The position numbers and the translations under genes were made by a program. Positions 25,882-35,057 of a stretch of DNA of 64,000 nt are shown here, in pieces (positions within the stretch are counted from its first letter, which is position 1; each line of letters starts with the position of its first letter). The stretch comes from HGM10611 sp964384805 (GTDB lineage: Bacteria > Bacillota_I > Bacilli_A > ML615J-28 > CAG-313), in assembly GCA_964384805.1 (NCBI GenBank), contig CAYLLO010000001.1, positions 7,709 through 71,708 of the forward strand. The letters run 5' to 3'. The notes under the pieces were generated by a model, which was not told where the DNA came from, did not search any database, and saw nothing but the letters and a program-made list of their open reading frames with translations.

Positions 25882-27160
25882 GAATTTTGTCTAATATTTT
25901 AGGTCTTATTTCACTAACAAAGTATAAACTTCCTATAAAAATATTTAGATCATAAGGATTTTTAAATACATCATCAATTATTTCATCAATATTATATTTT
26001 AATACTTTATTTTTATGATGAGAAAGATTAAACAATTCTAAAGCATCACTATGTCTTTTATAAGTATAGGAAGTAATAATAATTTCATTAAAATAAGGTT
26101 CTAAATAATTAATCATCTTTTCTTTTTCTTTATCATTACTACATGCGAAAATACAACGTTTAGTTTGGTATTTTAAGGATTTAATAAAATCAGTAGTTCT
26201 CGTAATACCATCTATATTATGAGCACCATCAATAATGATTAAAGGAGTATGGGATAGAACTTCTAAACGTCCTAACCATTTGGTTTTAAATAACCCTTTT
26301 TTAATATTTTCTAAGGTGATTAAATATTTATCTTTAATTGTTTCAATAATCTCTATAGCAACAACCGCATTTTCAACTTGATAATCACCCATCAAGGATA
26401 TTTGTAAATTTTGATATTTTTTATATGAGAAGGTAGAACCAAAAATATCAGCTTTATGAATTTCTATGTTATTTAAAAAAGGTAGTGATAATTTAGAATT
26501 TATGCTTTGAGTATATTTTTGGGCTTTACTAACTAATGATTGTTCTTTGATCCCGATAACGGATGGAGTATTAGCTTTAATAATTCCCATTTTATTAGTT
26601 AAAATTTCTTCTAATGTTTCGCCTAAAATATTCATATGATCAAAAGCAATATTAGTGATAGCAGAAGCGATAGGGTTAATAACATTAGTTGAATCCAATA
26701 ATCCTCCAATTCCAACCTCAATAATAGCGATATCTAAGTCTTTTTTTTCACTAAAATATATGAAACTCATAAGTGTTGTAAATTCAAAAAATGTAGGTTT
26801 ATGATGTGTTTCATCTATTAGTTCATAGATGTTATAAATTTTTTTAGAAAGAGATAGCACTTCTTCATTTGTTATCATATTACCATCAAAAGAAATTCGT
26901 TCATTAAACTTAATAATATACGGAGAAGTAAAGGTTCCTATATGTAATCCTGCTTCCATTAAAATATTTTTAAGGTAACTTACAACAGAACCTTTTCCAT
27001 TAGTCCCAGTAATATGAATTGAAGTAAATTTTTTCTCAGGGTTACCTAACAATTGGCAGAAGTATTTCATATTATCAAGAGATACTTTGGGACTAAATCT
27101 TTTTTGTGATTCAATCCAAGTAACACATGATGCATAATCATTAAATGGATAATTAGGCAT
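25877..27160 (-). CDS. folC: Folylpolyglutamate synthase / dihydrofolate synthase
   Basis: 427 residues of the Mur-ligase superfamily. The P-loop HITGTNGKGSVVSYL is near residue 48, the folate loop TSPYIIKFNERI near 80, and IIDGAHN near 308. It adds glutamates to folates. It overlaps valS by 8 bases and is probably cotranscribed from the T-box-controlled valS promoter, the classic Bacillus valS-folC pair. Confidence 0.94.
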   Translation of the reverse strand: MPNYPFNDYASCVTWIESQKRFSPKVSLDNMKYFCQLLGNPEKKFTSIHITGTNGKGSVVSYLKNILMEAGLHIGTFTSPYIIKFNERISFDGNMITNEEVLSLSKKIYNIYELIDETHHKPTFFEFTTLMSFIYFSEKKDLDIAIIEVGIGGLLDSTNVINPIASAITNIAFDHMNILGETLEEILTNKMGIIKANTPSVIGIKEQSLVSKAQKYTQSINSKLSLPFLNNIEIHKADIFGSTFSYKKYQNLQISLMGDYQVENAVVAIEIIETIKDKYLITLENIKKGLFKTKWLGRLEVLSHTPLIIIDGAHNIDGITRTTDFIKSLKYQTKRCIFACSNDKEKEKMINYLEPYFNEIIITSYTYKRHSDALELFNLSHHKNKVLKYNIDEIIDDVFKNPYDLNIFIGSLYFVSEIRPKILDKIQ

Positions 27161-29783
27161 TTTCTGTCATCTCTAAATCTTTTAATAGTTTTTCAACTTC
27201 TTTTAATTGATTTTGATATTCAGTAAGTTTAGCTTTTTCAACTTCTACTTTTTGTGTAGGAGCTTTTGTGATAAATGATTGATTATTTAACATATTAACT
27301 GAACGTTTAACTTCGTTATTTAATCTTTCTAATTCTTTAGTTAATCTTGCTTTTTCTTCTTCAAAATTAATTAATTCTTTTAATGGAACTACTATATTCA
27401 CATCATTAACAACCATAACTGTTGCATGAGCATGGTTAATTTGAGTATTAATTGATAAATTTTCATAATTTAAGAAACGTTTTAAAAAGTCTTGATGGTT
27501 ATTTAAAAATGATTTATATGCTTCTGATGATGTTTCTATACCAATAGAAATTTTTTTACTTGGTGCGACATTTTTTTCTGCTCTGATGTTACGAACTGCT
27601 GTAATAATGTTTAATAATTTTTCAACATCTTTGATTAAAGATGACTCAATAGTAATATTTAAAGGATTTGGCCAATCTGATACCATAATAGAACCATCAT
27701 TGAAGTTTTGATAGATTTCTTCAGTAACAAAAGGCATAAATGGATGTAATAGTTTTAAAATATCAATTAATACATGTTTTAAAACCGCACAAGTGTTGAT
27801 ATTATATTGAGGATTATTTAAAGAAACTTTAGTTAATTCAATATACCAAGAAGCAAAATCATTCCATGTAAAATTATAGATTAATCTCGCAACTTCTCCT
27901 AATTCATAATCTTCATATAATTTATCAACAGTTTGAATTAAAATACTTTCTTTATTTAAAATCCATTTATCAATTGAAGTTAAATTATCATAATTAATTT
28001 CTTCATTTTGATAGTTATTATTTTTTAAGTTGATAGAAATGAATCTTGAAATATTCCATATTTTATTAATATAGTTCCAAGATGAAGCCATTTTTTCTTT
28101 TGAATAAGTTAAATCTTGACCTGGAGTAGCGTTAGTTGTTAAAAAATAACGCATTGAATCGCACCCATATTCTTCAATTAAGTCAAATGGATCAACGCCA
28201 TTACCTAGTGATTTACTCATTTTTCGTCCTTGCTCATCACGAATTAATCCATGAATAAAGCATTTTTTAAATGGACGCATTTTTGTAAAGTGGCGTCCTT
28301 GTAAAGCCATCCTTGATACCCAAAATGTAATGATATCATATCCAGTAACTAAACAATCAGTTGGATAATAACGATTTAATAATTCTGTAGACTCAGGCCA
28401 TCCAAGAGTTGAAAATGGCCATAAAGCACTTGAAAACCAAGTATCAAGAACATCTTCATCTTGAACCCATCCTTCACCTACAGGCGCCGATTCTCCGACA
28501 TAGATTTCATCACCTTTATACCAAGCAGGAATACGATGACCCCACCATAATTGACGGCTAATACACCAATCTTGAACTTCATCTACGTCAAACCATTGAA
28601 TTAAAGTTTTATTAAAACGATTTGGAACAAATTCTATTGCTTCTTCGCTTTTTTGCATTGCCACAACATCATCTGCTAAAGGCTTCATTTTAACGAACCA
28701 TTGTTTTGATAAACGAGGTTCAACTACAACACCTGTTCTTTCAGAGTGTCCTACAGAGTGAACAATTTTTTCTATTTGAGGACAAAGGCCGCTATCTGTT
28801 AAATCTTTAACAACTGCTTTACGACATTCAAAACGATCCATACCCTTGTATTTTCCTGCTAATTCATTCATTGTACCATCTTCATTCATACAAATTAAAC
28901 GTGGTAAATTGTGACGATTTCCTACTTCAAAGTCATTAGGATCATGAGCAGGTGTTACTTTAACAACTCCTGTACCAAATTCAATTTCTACATATTCATC
29001 AGAAATAATAGGGATTTTACGATTAGTTCCTGGAATAAATACTTCTTTACCAATATAATTTTGGTATCTTTCATCATTAGGGTGTACCATTAAGGCACTA
29101 TCCCCAAACATTGTTTCAGGTCTAGTAGTCGCAATCTCTAATCCTCCATCACCATCAACAAAAGGATAAATAAAATGATAGAAAGCTCCTTCAATGTCTT
29201 TGTATTCTACTTCGACATTGGATAATGCTGTTTTAGCTTGAATATCCCAATTAATAATTTTTTCCCCACGATATAATAACCCTTCATTATATAAACTAAC
29301 AAAAACGGTTTGAACGGCTTTTTGTAATCCTTCATCTAAAGTAAATCGTTCTTTAGTATAATCAAGAGATAAACCTAGAGCAGCCCATTGATCACGAATA
29401 TAATGAGCATATTCATGTTTCCACTCCCATGCTACATTTAAAAACTTTTCTCGACCTAAATCATATCTGCTAACTCCTTGTTCACGTAGTTTAGCATCAA
29501 CTTTTGCTTGGGTAGCAATACCTGCATGATCCATACCAGGAAGCCATAAAGCATCATATCCTTGCATACGTTTACGACGAATTAAAATATCTTGTAAAGT
29601 TGTATCCCAGGCATGTCCTAAATGTAATTTTCCTGTTACATTAGGAGGAGGAATAACAATAGTATAAGGAATTTTATTCTTATCTCCTGCTGTAAAAAAA
29701 CCATTTTTTAACCAATATTCATATTTACCTTTTTCCACTTCATGGTGATTATATTTAGCTTCTAATTCTTTTTTATTATTCAT
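27153..29783 (-). CDS. valS: Valyl-tRNA synthetase
   Basis: 876 residues, class I. The HIGH motif is in PPPNVTGKLHLGHAW near residue 50 and KMSKS in GRKMSKSLGNG near 525, with the editing (CP1) domain between them and the C-terminal coiled-coil arm (about 810-876, EEEKARLTKELERL). AAGGAGA precedes the ATG. Expression is set by the T-box leader directly upstream. Confidence 0.97.
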   Translation of the reverse strand: MNNKKELEAKYNHHEVEKGKYEYWLKNGFFTAGDKNKIPYTIVIPPPNVTGKLHLGHAWDTTLQDILIRRKRMQGYDALWLPGMDHAGIATQAKVDAKLREQGVSRYDLGREKFLNVAWEWKHEYAHYIRDQWAALGLSLDYTKERFTLDEGLQKAVQTVFVSLYNEGLLYRGEKIINWDIQAKTALSNVEVEYKDIEGAFYHFIYPFVDGDGGLEIATTRPETMFGDSALMVHPNDERYQNYIGKEVFIPGTNRKIPIISDEYVEIEFGTGVVKVTPAHDPNDFEVGNRHNLPRLICMNEDGTMNELAGKYKGMDRFECRKAVVKDLTDSGLCPQIEKIVHSVGHSERTGVVVEPRLSKQWFVKMKPLADDVVAMQKSEEAIEFVPNRFNKTLIQWFDVDEVQDWCISRQLWWGHRIPAWYKGDEIYVGESAPVGEGWVQDEDVLDTWFSSALWPFSTLGWPESTELLNRYYPTDCLVTGYDIITFWVSRMALQGRHFTKMRPFKKCFIHGLIRDEQGRKMSKSLGNGVDPFDLIEEYGCDSMRYFLTTNATPGQDLTYSKEKMASSWNYINKIWNISRFISINLKNNNYQNEEINYDNLTSIDKWILNKESILIQTVDKLYEDYELGEVARLIYNFTWNDFASWYIELTKVSLNNPQYNINTCAVLKHVLIDILKLLHPFMPFVTEEIYQNFNDGSIMVSDWPNPLNITIESSLIKDVEKLLNIITAVRNIRAEKNVAPSKKISIGIETSSEAYKSFLNNHQDFLKRFLNYENLSINTQINHAHATVMVVNDVNIVVPLKELINFEEEKARLTKELERLNNEVKRSVNMLNNQSFITKAPTQKVEVEKAKLTEYQNQLKEVEKLLKDLEMTENA

Positions 29784-29799
29784 AATTAATCTCCTTCTT

Positions 29800-30072
29800 A
29801 ATTTAAAAAGTCCTTAAAATATAACTTTCAGTTATACTCTAAGGACGAAAATTTCGCGGTACCACCTTAGTTCAAAATCAATAGCATTAAGATACTACTA
29901 ATTTTGCACTTAATAATCATTAACGCTGATACACGGCACTTAAGTACTGCTAGTTCCCTAAGGCATCTCCAAGGCTACCTTCAATTTTCTAATTATAAGA
30001 CTTTTCACCAAATTGTCTCTCTCTTTCAAAATTAGATAAACTTACTCTTCCTCTTCTTTGATTTTAATATCG
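29800..30072 (-). ncRNA. T-box leader of valS
   Basis: The highly conserved T-box sequence AAGGTGGTACCGCG is at 29868-29855 on the minus strand. It is followed by a terminator with a 17-bp arm (GTCCTTAGAGTA... at 29846-29810) and T5. Stem I has an AGAGAGAGA stretch, a GGTG distal element, and GAAGGTAGCC, where a GTA valine specifier codon (29978-29976) can be read. Uncharged tRNA-Val would stabilise the antiterminator and allow valS-folC transcription. The specifier is an inference from position. Confidence 0.9.
29810..29846 (-). terminator. T-box conditional terminator
   Basis: Stem with arms starting GTCCTTA and ending TAAGGAC, loop GAA, then T5; its upstream arm overlaps the antiterminator. 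Confidence 0.85.
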
Positions 30073-30077
30073 TTCTC

Positions 30078-30106
30078 ATTATATCAAAATCTTTAAAATT
30101 TAACAA
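30078..30106 (-). promoter_or_regulatory. Sigma-A promoter for valS T-box transcript
   Basis: TTGTTA (30101-30106), 17-bp spacer, extended TGATATAAT (TATAAT at 30078-30083), minus strand. Confidence 0.8.
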
Positions 30107-30118
30107 GTTTTTTGTTAA

Positions 30119-31951
30119 TTAATATAAATCACCAGGCATTTTTAGTTCTCCACGAGGAGATAAAGAAATATCAAATACTTTGATTCCTTCTGGACCAGTT
30201 AAGCGTTTATATTGTTGGGCTTTGAAACGACGTAAGAAACGATCATAATATGTTTCAGCTTCATTTTCATTTAAACAGAATAGTTCACACATTAAGAAGA
30301 CTAAGCGTTCTTTACTAGAGCCATTAGCTAATAATTCATATAAAATGAAATCATTAATTTCATATTTACCCAAAAATTCTTCAGTAGATTGTGAACTACT
30401 AATAAGTTCAGGACTTATCATCGCTTGACAAACTTCTTCAAGTTCATCTGCAACTTCAGGATAATATTTAATGAAATGTTTTGTTAAATGACGAATAGCA
30501 GTTTTAGGTAGTCCTGAATTTACATTATACATTGCCATATGATCTCCATTAAAAGTAGAAAATCCTAAAGCTATTTCACTCATATCTCCAGTTCCAACTA
30601 CTAAACTATTATTTGCATTAGCAAAATCCATTAATACTAATGTTCGATATCTAGCTTGTGAGTTTTCATATGATATGTTTTTTGTTTCGCCATCGTGGCC
30701 AATAAGATTTAAATGATGACGTACTTCTTCGTTGACATCTATTAAATGATAATCGATTTCTAATTTTTTCATTAAGTTTATAGAGCGTTCTTTGCTAACA
30801 TCGCTAGTCCCCATAGCGGGCATCGTAATTCCATGAATAATTTTACGACTTAAATTAAAACGATCACACATATAAACCGCCATAAGTAAAGCTAAAGTTG
30901 AATCTAACCCTCCGCTAATTCCGATAACTACACCTTTTGCCCTACTATAGTTAAGACGATTATATAATGCATTGCTGATAACTTTTAAAATTTCATCTGA
31001 TTGTTCAATTGTAGTTATGAAAGGAGTATTATTATATTTAGTATCAAGACAATAATTATCATATTTTATATCATTAATAGTTACAACTCCAATGTTATTG
31101 CCAACTTTATTTTTTGAAATTAGACGATGAAATTTAATAGTTTCTAAGTCAATATCAACATAAGAAATTTTACTATTGTAATCATTTAAACTATTTTGAT
31201 TTAAGAGTAAATTACCATTACAACAAACAATTTGTTCACCAGGAAATAAAATATCACTACTAGTTTCAGTAACTCCAGTTGAGGTATAAATATAGGCAGC
31301 ATTACCAATTAAACTAGCACTTTTACATAATGATAAATGTTCAGCATTTTTATTAATGCTATAGGAACTATTTCCAAGATTAAAAACAGCTTCGGCTCCA
31401 TTATAATATAATAAACCATTAACTGAAGGTAAATGCAAATAATCTTCGCCGATTTCAACTCCAAATGTAAAACTTCTATTAGGAGTACTGAATAACATAG
31501 TTCCAATTGGGACTGTTTGTTCAAATATTTTTATTTCTCCTATTTCATTAAAAAAATCACTACCATCAGTAAAATATTTTGCTTCACATGCTTCTTTGGT
31601 ATTATTAAGATTAAATTTAGGAACGATGCCTAAAATACGGTTACCTTGAATAACATAAGCAACGTTATAAAGACAACTATTATATTCTAAAATTGATCCT
31701 ACAATGATTAAATGTTCATCATTATGTTCTAAAATATATTTTAAAGCTAAGTTTGCATCTTCAATAGTTTGTCGATTGGTAAACCAATCCCCTAAATTAG
31801 TTCCAGTAATTGCAAGTTCGGGAAAAACTAAAATAGCATTTTTTTTATCTTTTCCGATAATTTTAACAATTTCCATGGCATTTGAAAAAGTATCCCCTAA
31901 TTTAGTTTTCGGTACTACTAGACCGACTTTAATGAAACTATTTTTCTTCAT
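30119..31951 (-). CDS. nadE: Glutamine-dependent NAD+ synthetase
   Basis: 610 residues. The N-terminal nitrilase-like glutaminase (about 1-270; FPELAITG with the Glu, VPKFNL with the Lys) feeds ammonia to the C-terminal synthetase with the PP-loop VIGISGGLDSTLAL near residue 345. It amidates nicotinic acid adenine dinucleotide to NAD+, the step after NadD. The glutaminase nucleophile Cys, usually in a GVEICED-like motif, aligns with GVEIGEDYLHLP: the Cys appears replaced by Gly. It overlaps the GltD-NadD fusion gene by 14 bases, so consecutive steps are translationally linked. AAGGAGA precedes the ATG. Confidence 0.9.
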   Translation of the reverse strand: MKKNSFIKVGLVVPKTKLGDTFSNAMEIVKIIGKDKKNAILVFPELAITGTNLGDWFTNRQTIEDANLALKYILEHNDEHLIIVGSILEYNSCLYNVAYVIQGNRILGIVPKFNLNNTKEACEAKYFTDGSDFFNEIGEIKIFEQTVPIGTMLFSTPNRSFTFGVEIGEDYLHLPSVNGLLYYNGAEAVFNLGNSSYSINKNAEHLSLCKSASLIGNAAYIYTSTGVTETSSDILFPGEQIVCCNGNLLLNQNSLNDYNSKISYVDIDLETIKFHRLISKNKVGNNIGVVTINDIKYDNYCLDTKYNNTPFITTIEQSDEILKVISNALYNRLNYSRAKGVVIGISGGLDSTLALLMAVYMCDRFNLSRKIIHGITMPAMGTSDVSKERSINLMKKLEIDYHLIDVNEEVRHHLNLIGHDGETKNISYENSQARYRTLVLMDFANANNSLVVGTGDMSEIALGFSTFNGDHMAMYNVNSGLPKTAIRHLTKHFIKYYPEVADELEEVCQAMISPELISSSQSTEEFLGKYEINDFILYELLANGSSKERLVFLMCELFCLNENEAETYYDRFLRRFKAQQYKRLTGPEGIKVFDISLSPRGELKMPGDLY

Positions 31952-33761
31952 TTTGGTTCTCCTTGTATAAATTATTTTTTATAATATAATCGTATATTTC
32001 ATTAGGTAATAAACTTTGATCAAAAGTATTACGAAAATCAGAAGATGAAATATCCCCTATTTCATAATCAACTACCAAAAAATGATTTCGGTAATTATTT
32101 AAAAGCTTATTAGATTTAAAAATTTCTTCAATATTAAAGCCTGAACGATTTAAAACAATAAAATTGTTTTGTTTAATTAGCTTTTTGGCATCTATCCAAG
32201 TAGTAATAAATGCTAAAGAATCAGCACCTATCACAAACCAAGGGTGGTTATATTCTTTTAGAGTTTCGACACTTCCTTTAAATTCGCGATTTTTTTCACT
32301 GGTTATTAATTCAACATTTGATATATTCTTAATTAATAATTTTAACATTGCTATGCGTTCATTAAAAGATAAAAGTTGTTTGTTATGGTAGTGATAATCA
32401 TCGCTGTTAGGAACCAATAAAACTTCTGCATCTAATTGTTCAGTTAAAAGTTTTAAAATATTTTGATGAGCAAGAGTTGGAGGGTTGAAAGAACCACCAA
32501 AAAAAACCTTTTTTTTGCTATCTTTTATTATTTTTTTTGTTTCTTGAAAATTATTAATTCTATCGATGACTGCATTGGCAATTTTTTTCCCTGAAGCAAT
32601 TGCTTCGACAATAGTTTTAGGACCAGTAAAAAAGTCTCCTCCAAAATAGTAATTTAAGTAATTATCGTTTTTGATAGAAATATGAGCATTAACAAAAAAA
32701 TCTTTATTTGATTGGGCCCCTGTTGCCATAACAATTGTATCACATGGAAAACAACTAATAGCTCCTTCTATAGGAATAGCATTTTGACGTTTATCTTCTT
32801 CTTTCTCTGTTAAACGCATTTTTTGAACTTGTAAACCAATTAAAACTTCATTTTTAACAATTGGTTGGATGGGAGTCCATAATTCAGCAAGATTAACTCC
32901 TTCATTAAGAGTGGCTTGAATTTCTTTCTTTGAAGCAGGTGAATTTTCAATATTACGGCGATAGACAATTGTTACATTATTTTTTAGACGTTTTAAAGCT
33001 CGTGCTGTATCCATTGCGACATTACCTGCTCCAATGACAATAATATTTCGTTCTTTTATTTCACACTTATTTTGGTTATAAGCTTCCAAAATATCAAGTC
33101 CATAAAAACATGATGGAAAATTTTCATTCCAAATATTAATAGGTATTTGAGCTCCTGTACAAATAATTTTAAAGTCATATTTTTCTAAATCTTTAATGCT
33201 TAGATTTCTACCTAATTCATATTCTAAACATATTTTAACATTTAAATTTCTTAAAACACTGTCAAAATCTAAAAAAGTGTTAGAAAGATGTCTAAAATTA
33301 GGAACAAATTTATCTATAGTTCCACCTATCTTTTTTTCTTTATCAAAAAGAATTACTTTTACTCCTGCTCTAGCAAGTATTAAACTAATAGTTATTCCGG
33401 TAATCCCAGCTCCTACAATTGCTGCAGTCTTAGAGTCTTTAACATTTTTAGAAACCGGTAAATCTTGTAAATAACTACCTTTATACATATTAGACAATAA
33501 ATATTCTACTTTACCTATTTCTACTGGTTTACCTTTTATGCCTCTAACGCATTGACCCTCACATTGATGATCATGAGCACATAAACTACCACAAAGCTCA
33601 GGCATAATTTGCGTTTTTAAAAGTTCACGATAAGCTTCATGGTATTGTTCTGATGAAACGTAATTCATAATACTAGGAATATCATTATGAATAGGACATC
33701 CTTTAACACATGATGGATTTTGACATTTTAAGCAATAATCAGCAAGTTCTTTTATTATCAT
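31938..33761 (-). CDS. Fusion of GltD-like NAD(P)H oxidoreductase and NadD adenylyltransferase
   Basis: 607 residues in one frame. Residues 1-405 are like the glutamate synthase small subunit: an iron-sulfur Cys-rich N-terminus (CLKCQNPSCVKGCP, ELCGSLCAHDHQCEGQC), an FAD fold (AAIVGAGITGITISLILARAG near 112), an NAD(P) fold (IIVIGAGNVAMDTARALKRL near 240) and GGDFFTGPKTIVEAIASG near 373. Residues 412-607 are nicotinate-mononucleotide adenylyltransferase: VFFGGSFNPPTLAHQNI, PWFVIGADSLAFITTW and DISSSDFRN, the NadD signatures. The C-terminal part makes the substrate for NadE, which is encoded next. The redox partner of the N-terminal part is unknown. AGGAGGAA precedes the ATG. Confidence 0.85.
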   Translation of the reverse strand: MIIKELADYCLKCQNPSCVKGCPIHNDIPSIMNYVSSEQYHEAYRELLKTQIMPELCGSLCAHDHQCEGQCVRGIKGKPVEIGKVEYLLSNMYKGSYLQDLPVSKNVKDSKTAAIVGAGITGITISLILARAGVKVILFDKEKKIGGTIDKFVPNFRHLSNTFLDFDSVLRNLNVKICLEYELGRNLSIKDLEKYDFKIICTGAQIPINIWNENFPSCFYGLDILEAYNQNKCEIKERNIIVIGAGNVAMDTARALKRLKNNVTIVYRRNIENSPASKKEIQATLNEGVNLAELWTPIQPIVKNEVLIGLQVQKMRLTEKEEDKRQNAIPIEGAISCFPCDTIVMATGAQSNKDFFVNAHISIKNDNYLNYYFGGDFFTGPKTIVEAIASGKKIANAVIDRINNFQETKKIIKDSKKKVFFGGSFNPPTLAHQNILKLLTEQLDAEVLLVPNSDDYHYHNKQLLSFNERIAMLKLLIKNISNVELITSEKNREFKGSVETLKEYNHPWFVIGADSLAFITTWIDAKKLIKQNNFIVLNRSGFNIEEIFKSNKLLNNYRNHFLVVDYEIGDISSSDFRNTFDQSLLPNEIYDYIIKNNLYKENQNEEK

Positions 33762-33804
33762 AACTTATTCCTCCTGCTTATTTATTTTAACATATAAACA
33801 AAAA

Positions 33805-33837
33805 AATAGGTAAAAAATTGATTATATTTTACCTATT
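33805..33837 (-). terminator. Terminator after murD
   Basis: 11-bp stem AATAGGTAAAA/TTTTACCTATT with a 12-base loop and a T-run on the minus strand; overlaps the murD end. Confidence 0.8.
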
Positions 33838-35057
33838 CTTAAATGATTTAAAATCGTTTTTTCAAATACTTCTCCACGTTCTAAATAATTCTTAAATTGA
33901 TCTGTACTAGGGGAAGCAGGAGAAAAAAGAATACAAGTTTTTTCTTTAAAATTAGTTGGCATTATTCCAATGACATCTATTAAAGTATCTTTGACGATAT
34001 AATTAACACTAATACTATCTAAAACTTCAGCTATTTTATAACGATTTTCTCCATATAAATAAGCACCAGAAAAACATTTTAATTCTTTATTTAATTGATA
34101 CCAATCTTCGCGTCGATCTAATCCACCTGCTATCCAATATAGTTGGAATTCTTCATTTTTTAAAAATTCAACAGCTTTTATTAAAGATAAAAAATTAGTT
34201 GATTTAGAGTCATTATAAATTATTAAATTATCATTGTGATAAATTTTTTCTAACCGATAATCAGGAATTTTAAAGCTTTGTAATACTTCTAAAACTTGTT
34301 CATTATTTATTTTAAATAAAGAGCTAGTAGCGAGAGCCATTTTAAAATTGATTTGGTTGTGAAGTTCAGGGAATTTTATTTTAATTAATTCATCATCTAT
34401 TATATTTGTTTGATTAATAGCGATTTTTCTTCCTTTAAAATTTTTTATTTCATCATAATCATCTAATTCCGAAGAATATATTAAATAATCGTTAGAATTC
34501 ATATTTTTGATAATTTTAAATTTAGATTCGACATAATGTAAAAAAGATGGGTGATGATCTAAATGATTAGGATAAATATTAGTAATAATACTAATTTGAG
34601 GATGAAACTTATAAGTGCTTGCTAACATATAACTAGAACATTCTATTAAAACAATTTCATTCATAAAGTTTTTAATACTTTCTAAATCAAATAGAGGGAT
34701 ACCAATATTTCCTCCTAAATAGACATTATATTTTTTTTCTAATAGAGCCTTTAACATTAAAATAGTTGTTGTTTTACCATTTGTACCTGTAACCGCGATT
34801 ATTATAGCTGAAGGGTATAAAATACTAAATAATTCTATATCACTAATTACCTTTTTATTTTTTTCTTTTGCTTTAGATAATAAAGGAGTGTTAAAAGGAA
34901 TTCCAGGGCTTTTAATAATAATGTCAATATTTTTTAAATCTGTTAAATCATTAGCATTTTTTAAAATTTGATATGATACTTTATTTTTGATAAAAAAACG
35001 TTCTAAACTTTGATTAGTAATTCCGTATCCATATAATAAATATTTTTTATTTAAAAT
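33822..35057 (-). CDS. murD: UDP-MurNAc-L-alanine:D-glutamate ligase MurD, probable AUU start
   Basis: 411 residues as called. MurD adds D-Glu to UDP-MurNAc-L-Ala. P-loop AVTGTNGKTTTILML, the NHLDHHPSF segment and IYNDSKSTN are typical. The start is the issue: homologues begin with a short basic leader and a GxG loop, here NKKYLLYGYGITN. The only ribosome site, GGGGGTGA (35069-35062), is four bases before an in-frame ATT at 35057. The nearest in-frame ATG is 35132, deep within mraY, with no ribosome site. I therefore place the start at ATT 35057; it overlaps mraY by 7 bases. Confidence 0.88.
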   Translation of the reverse strand: MLNKKYLLYGYGITNQSLERFFIKNKVSYQILKNANDLTDLKNIDIIIKSPGIPFNTPLLSKAKEKNKKVISDIELFSILYPSAIIIAVTGTNGKTTTILMLKALLEKKYNVYLGGNIGIPLFDLESIKNFMNEIVLIECSSYMLASTYKFHPQISIITNIYPNHLDHHPSFLHYVESKFKIIKNMNSNDYLIYSSELDDYDEIKNFKGRKIAINQTNIIDDELIKIKFPELHNQINFKMALATSSLFKINNEQVLEVLQSFKIPDYRLEKIYHNDNLIIYNDSKSTNFLSLIKAVEFLKNEEFQLYWIAGGLDRREDWYQLNKELKCFSGAYLYGENRYKIAEVLDSISVNYIVKDTLIDVIGIMPTNFKEKTCILFSPASPSTDQFKNYLERGEVFEKTILNHLRIGKI

